This document shows, piece after piece, positions 7,358 to 9,648 of a stretch of 9,648 nucleotides of DNA (its first letter is position 1; every line of letters begins with the position of its first letter). The stretch is from Hydrogenothermus sp. (GTDB lineage Bacteria; Aquificota; Aquificia; Aquificales; Hydrogenothermaceae). The stretch lies in NCBI GenBank assembly GCA_003978675.1, contig QNYP01000136.1:1-9648 (forward strand). The letters are read 5' to 3'. Both the position numbers and the translations under genes were made by a program. The notes under the pieces are model-generated. The model saw only the letters and a list, made by a program, of their open reading frames with translations. It did not search any database and had not been told where the DNA came from.

Positions 7358-8450
7358 GCTGTTGCAGTCTTTCAAAGTCTTCCTCACTTAATATATCTAT
7401 ATGCCAACCTGTAAGTTTGTGGGCTAATTTTGCATTTATTCCACCTTTTCCAATAGCCAGTGAGAGCTCATTTTTAGGAACTGCAACTTCTATTCTTTTT
7501 TCATCCTCTAATAGTCTCCATTTCTTAGGCTTAGATGGAGCAAGTGCCCTCATAATAAATCTTGCAGGGTCTTCATCCCACTGTATAACATCTATTTTTT
7601 CATCAGAAAGCTCATTTGAAACATTTTGTATTCTAGCCCCTTTTAAACCAACAACAACACCAACAGGGTCTATGTTTTTATCCGCTGTCCACACCGCAAC
7701 TTTTGCCCTTTCGCCAGGCTCTCTGGCAACTGCTTTTATTTCTATTTCTCTTTCTTGTATTTCAGGCACTTCTATTTCTATTAATTTTTTTAGAAAATCA
7801 GGATGTGTTCTAGAAAGTATTATTAATGGGCTTTCTCCTCTTATTACTCTTTTTAATCTTCCTTTTTCATAAACATTATATTTTCCATCTTTTATAACTT
7901 TTAAAATTAAAGCTCTTACTCTATCTCCAATTTTGTACTTTTCTTTTTTAATTTGCTCTTCTTCTGGTAAAACTGCCTCTATTCTTCCTAAATCTACAAT
8001 GATATCATTCCCTTCAAATCTTCTAACTATTCCACTTATTACGTTCCCTTCAAGTTCTTTGTATTCTTTGTATAAAATGTTTTTTTCTACCTTTGAGACC
8101 TTCTTAGATATTACATCTTTTGCAGCGTTCAAAGCTATTCTTCCTAAGTCTTCTAAAGATAAAGGCACATCAACAAATTTTCCAATTTCTGCAGATGGGT
8201 CTATTTTCTTAGCTTCTTCTAATGATATATCCCTTTTAGGATTTTCTATAAATGGCGTAACTTTCTTTCTTAAAAATACTTTAAGCTCATCATTTTCCTT
8301 ATCAAAAATAACACGAACATTTCCCTTATATCCAAACTCTTTACTTACAGCAGTTCTTATACCATCTATTAAAGCCTTTTCTATTACATGTTCAGGAACA
8401 TTTTTTTCTTTTGCTACTGCTTCTATAACATTTTTTAGTTTTACTGCCAT
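7347..8450 (-). CDS. nusA: Transcription elongation/termination factor NusA
   Basis: NusA binds RNA polymerase and nascent RNA and modulates pausing, termination and antitermination. The protein is 367 residues. The N-terminal RNA polymerase-binding domain spans about 1-125. The S1 domain starts near 134 (LEGNVISGIVRRFEGNDIIVDL). The hallmark ILSRTHP (220-226) and AREPGERAKVAV (242-253) follow. KH1 has GLKGARI (268-274) and KH2 has AIGKGGINAKLA (332-343). The S1 region is stretched by a short insert (about 188-206) compared with the usual spacing before ILSRTHP. There are no C-terminal acidic repeats as in E. coli NusA, so this is the short form common outside gamma-proteobacteria. ATG at 8450 has AGGAGA 5 bases upstream. 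The gene follows rimP by 19 bases and overlaps the proposed ylxR start. Confidence 0.98.
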   Translation of the reverse strand: MAVKLKNVIEAVAKEKNVPEHVIEKALIDGIRTAVSKEFGYKGNVRVIFDKENDELKVFLRKKVTPFIENPKRDISLEEAKKIDPSAEIGKFVDVPLSLEDLGRIALNAAKDVISKKVSKVEKNILYKEYKELEGNVISGIVRRFEGNDIIVDLGRIEAVLPEEEQIKKEKYKIGDRVRALILKVIKDGKYNVYEKGRLKRVIRGESPLIILSRTHPDFLKKLIEIEVPEIQEREIEIKAVAREPGERAKVAVWTADKNIDPVGVVVGLKGARIQNVSNELSDEKIDVIQWDEDPARFIMRALAPSKPKKWRLLEDEKRIEVAVPKNELSLAIGKGGINAKLAHKLTGWHIDILSEEDFERLQQLER

Positions 8451-8469
8451 TTTACTCTCCTAAGGTAGT

Positions 8470-8913
8470 CTAAAAATCTAGCTGTGCTTTATTTATTTTT
8501 TCCAGAGGTATTTTTATTTCTTTATTATCTTCTTCTATTTTTACATCTTCATTTTCTAATCCAAGTAGTTTCCCTTTGAAAAAACTTTTCTCATTAATAG
8601 GCTCACTTGTAAATATTTTTATATCTCTACCTTTAAAAATCTCATATTCTTCTTTATTTTTAAGCTTCCTATCCAAACCAGGAGAGGATACCTCAAGTGT
8701 ATATGAATATGGTATAAGGTCTTCTACATCTAAAATAGTACCTATTCTTCTACTAACAAATTCACAGTTTTCTATAGTAGTTCCTTCTGGATTATATATA
8801 TATATACGAAGAACAGGTTTACCCTCTTTAATAAATTCAATATCTACTAGTTTTAGCTTTTTTTCTTCTAGAATAGGTATAAGAAGCTCCTTTACTCTTT
8901 CAACAATATCCAA
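8470..8913 (-). CDS. rimP: Ribosome maturation factor RimP
   Basis: RimP is a 30S subunit assembly factor. The protein is 147 residues, normal for the family. The N-terminal domain reads VERVKELLIPILEEK and LVDIEFIKEGKPVLRIYI, with the family signature YTLEVSSPGLDRKL (about 80-93). A C-terminal Sm-like barrel follows (FKGRDIKIFTSEP to the end). The start is TTG (8911-8913), supported by AGGAGAGGT 8 bases upstream and no better in-frame start nearby. It sits between frr and nusA on the same strand, the usual rimP-nusA linkage. Confidence 0.96.
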   Translation of the reverse strand: MDIVERVKELLIPILEEKKLKLVDIEFIKEGKPVLRIYIYNPEGTTIENCEFVSRRIGTILDVEDLIPYSYTLEVSSPGLDRKLKNKEEYEIFKGRDIKIFTSEPINEKSFFKGKLLGLENEDVKIEEDNKEIKIPLEKINKAQLDF

Positions 8914-8988
8914 AGTAAACTACCTCTCCTTAAAATTTTTACCTCTAAAATTTAAAATCTACTCTTTTATTTTAGGATTTCAAGAAGA
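8914..8988 (-). other. 75-base frr-rimP intergenic spacer with AT-only inverted repeat
   Basis: This is the longest gap within the minus-strand operon. It holds the rimP ribosome-binding site and an AT-rich inverted repeat (about 8932-8953, loop CCTC, near-palindromic A/T arms). There is no GC stem or clean T-run for an intrinsic terminator. A TTGAAA hexamer followed by a poor -10 match could be a weak promoter, but it is not convincing. Confidence 0.35.
8922..8930 (-). promoter_or_regulatory. Shine-Dalgarno site of rimP, fixing a TTG start
   Basis: The minus strand reads AGGAGAGGT, two overlapping purine-rich matches to the 16S tail, ending 8 bases before the TTG at 8913. Confidence 0.78.
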
Positions 8989-9543
8989 TTAGATTGAAAG
9001 AACCTCTTCTTCTTTATCTTGCGTGAGCTGATTGATTTCTTTTATGTATTTATCTGTAATTTTTTGTAGTTGGTCTAAGGCTTTTTTAATATCATCTTCA
9101 GAAAATCCTTCATTTTTTAGGCTTTCTATATCTTCTTTTATGTCTCTTCTTATGTTTCTAACCATTATTCTGAAATCTTCAGCTATTTTGTTAATTTGCT
9201 TAACTATTTCTTTTCTTCTTTCTTCAGTCATAGGAGGTAGAATTAGTCTTATAGTGTTTCCTTCTGTTTGTGGATTTGCACCCAAGTTTGCTTCCTGCAA
9301 TGCCTTTTCAATAGACTTTACTGCATTACTATCCCATGTTTGTATTAGTATCTGATTTGGTTCTGGAGTAGTTAACGTTGCAAGCTGTTTTATAGGGGTC
9401 TTAGCCCCATAATAATCAACTTCTATATTTTCAACAATAGATGTTGAGGCTCTTCCGGTTCTTACACCTTTTAACTCCTCTTTGTATTTATTTACTACTT
9501 TTTTCATTCTGCTTTCTGCTTCTTTTAGTAAGTCCTGTAGCAT
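8989..9543 (-). CDS. frr: Ribosome recycling factor
   Basis: RRF works with EF-G to split post-termination ribosomes. The protein is 184 residues, essentially the standard length (about 185), and complete. The pattern is typical: an N-terminal helix (about 1-27), KGVRTGRAS and VDYYGAKTPIKQLATLTTPEP at the domain II boundary, LILPPMTEERRKEIVKQ, and a long C-terminal helix pair with VRNIRRD. ATG at 9541-9543 has GGGAGGT 5 bases upstream. It heads the visible operon, and pyrH, often found before frr, would be expected beyond the right edge but is not seen. Residues 67-92 are encoded a second time in opposite orientation at the window end. Confidence 0.98.
   Translation of the reverse strand: MLQDLLKEAESRMKKVVNKYKEELKGVRTGRASTSIVENIEVDYYGAKTPIKQLATLTTPEPNQILIQTWDSNAVKSIEKALQEANLGANPQTEGNTIRLILPPMTEERRKEIVKQINKIAEDFRIMVRNIRRDIKEDIESLKNEGFSEDDIKKALDQLQKITDKYIKEINQLTQDKEEEVLSI
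9267..9345 (-). repeat. Inverted repeat arm 1 (inside frr)
   Basis: This 79-base stretch of frr, coding for residues 67-92 and one further base, is exactly reverse-complementary to 9570-9648. The arms are separated by 224 bases that contain the frr start. Confidence 0.95.
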
Positions 9544-9569
9544 TATCTACCTCCCATTTATAGACACTT

Positions 9570-9648
9570 ATACAAACATGGGATAGTAATGCAGTAAAGT
9601 CTATTGAAAAGGCATTGCAGGAAGCAAACTTGGGTGCAAATCCACAAA
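9570..9648 (+). repeat. Inverted repeat arm 2: 79-base frr fragment at window end
   Basis: Read on the plus strand, this encodes IQTWDSNAVKSIEKAL and onward to NPQ, identical at base level to part of frr. An in-frame TAG at 9561-9563 precedes it, and it has no start or ribosome-binding site of its own, so it is not a functional gene as seen. The copy runs to the last base, so its full length is unknown. A fold-back at a contig end (library chimera or misassembly) is the simplest explanation. A true inverted duplication is the alternative. Confidence 0.92.

Noticed and set aside
7336..8992. Several long plus-strand frames opposite nusA and rimP (7336-7872, 7933-8463, 8576-8992)
   Set aside because: They are Ser/Phe/Ile-rich shadows of well-identified minus-strand genes and show no motifs.

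Overview
The window is AT-rich (mostly A/T third codon positions) bacterial DNA carrying two operons that meet tail to tail. From memory, the protein sequences and gene content suggest a thermophilic member of the Aquificota (Hydrogenothermaceae, Sulfurihydrogenibium-like). That is an inference and no search was run.

Plus strand, 1-4099: an exopolysaccharide synthase module. The first gene enters from the left edge already open. It encodes a PilZ (c-di-GMP-binding) domain, one membrane helix and a periplasmic membrane-fusion (HlyD-like) region, which is the architecture of the alginate co-polymerase Alg44. Its stop overlaps the start of the next gene (ATGA). The next gene encodes an Alg8-type family 2 glycosyltransferase with a right-handed beta-helix domain fused to its C terminus. 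As written it is broken into two frames near an A8 run (1731-1738). Removing one A gives one continuous 885-residue protein. The expected mechanism is that c-di-GMP binding to PilZ activates the inner-membrane synthase, the fusion domain carries the polymer outward, and the beta-helix domain acts on it or binds it at the periplasmic face. The polymer and the activity of the beta-helix domain are not known.

Minus strand, 9543-4102: a translation/transcription housekeeping operon read right to left, frr (ribosome recycling factor), rimP, nusA, ylxR fused to an L7Ae-like domain, and infB (IF-2). Genes are tightly packed or overlapping, and strong Shine-Dalgarno sites support TTG starts for infB and rimP. 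The ylxR-L7Ae gene carries a second homopolymer frameshift (A9 where A10 is needed, 7307-7315). Its true start is upstream of the GTG that opens the uninterrupted frame.

The right edge (9570-9648) is an exact 79-base reverse-complement copy of part of frr, so the last bases fold back on the gene just described. Together with the two homopolymer indels this points first to draft-assembly or library artefacts, although real slippage sites or a real inverted duplication cannot be excluded from the sequence alone. No tRNA, rRNA, CRISPR array or insertion sequence was seen. No stretch over 300 bases lacks a gene.
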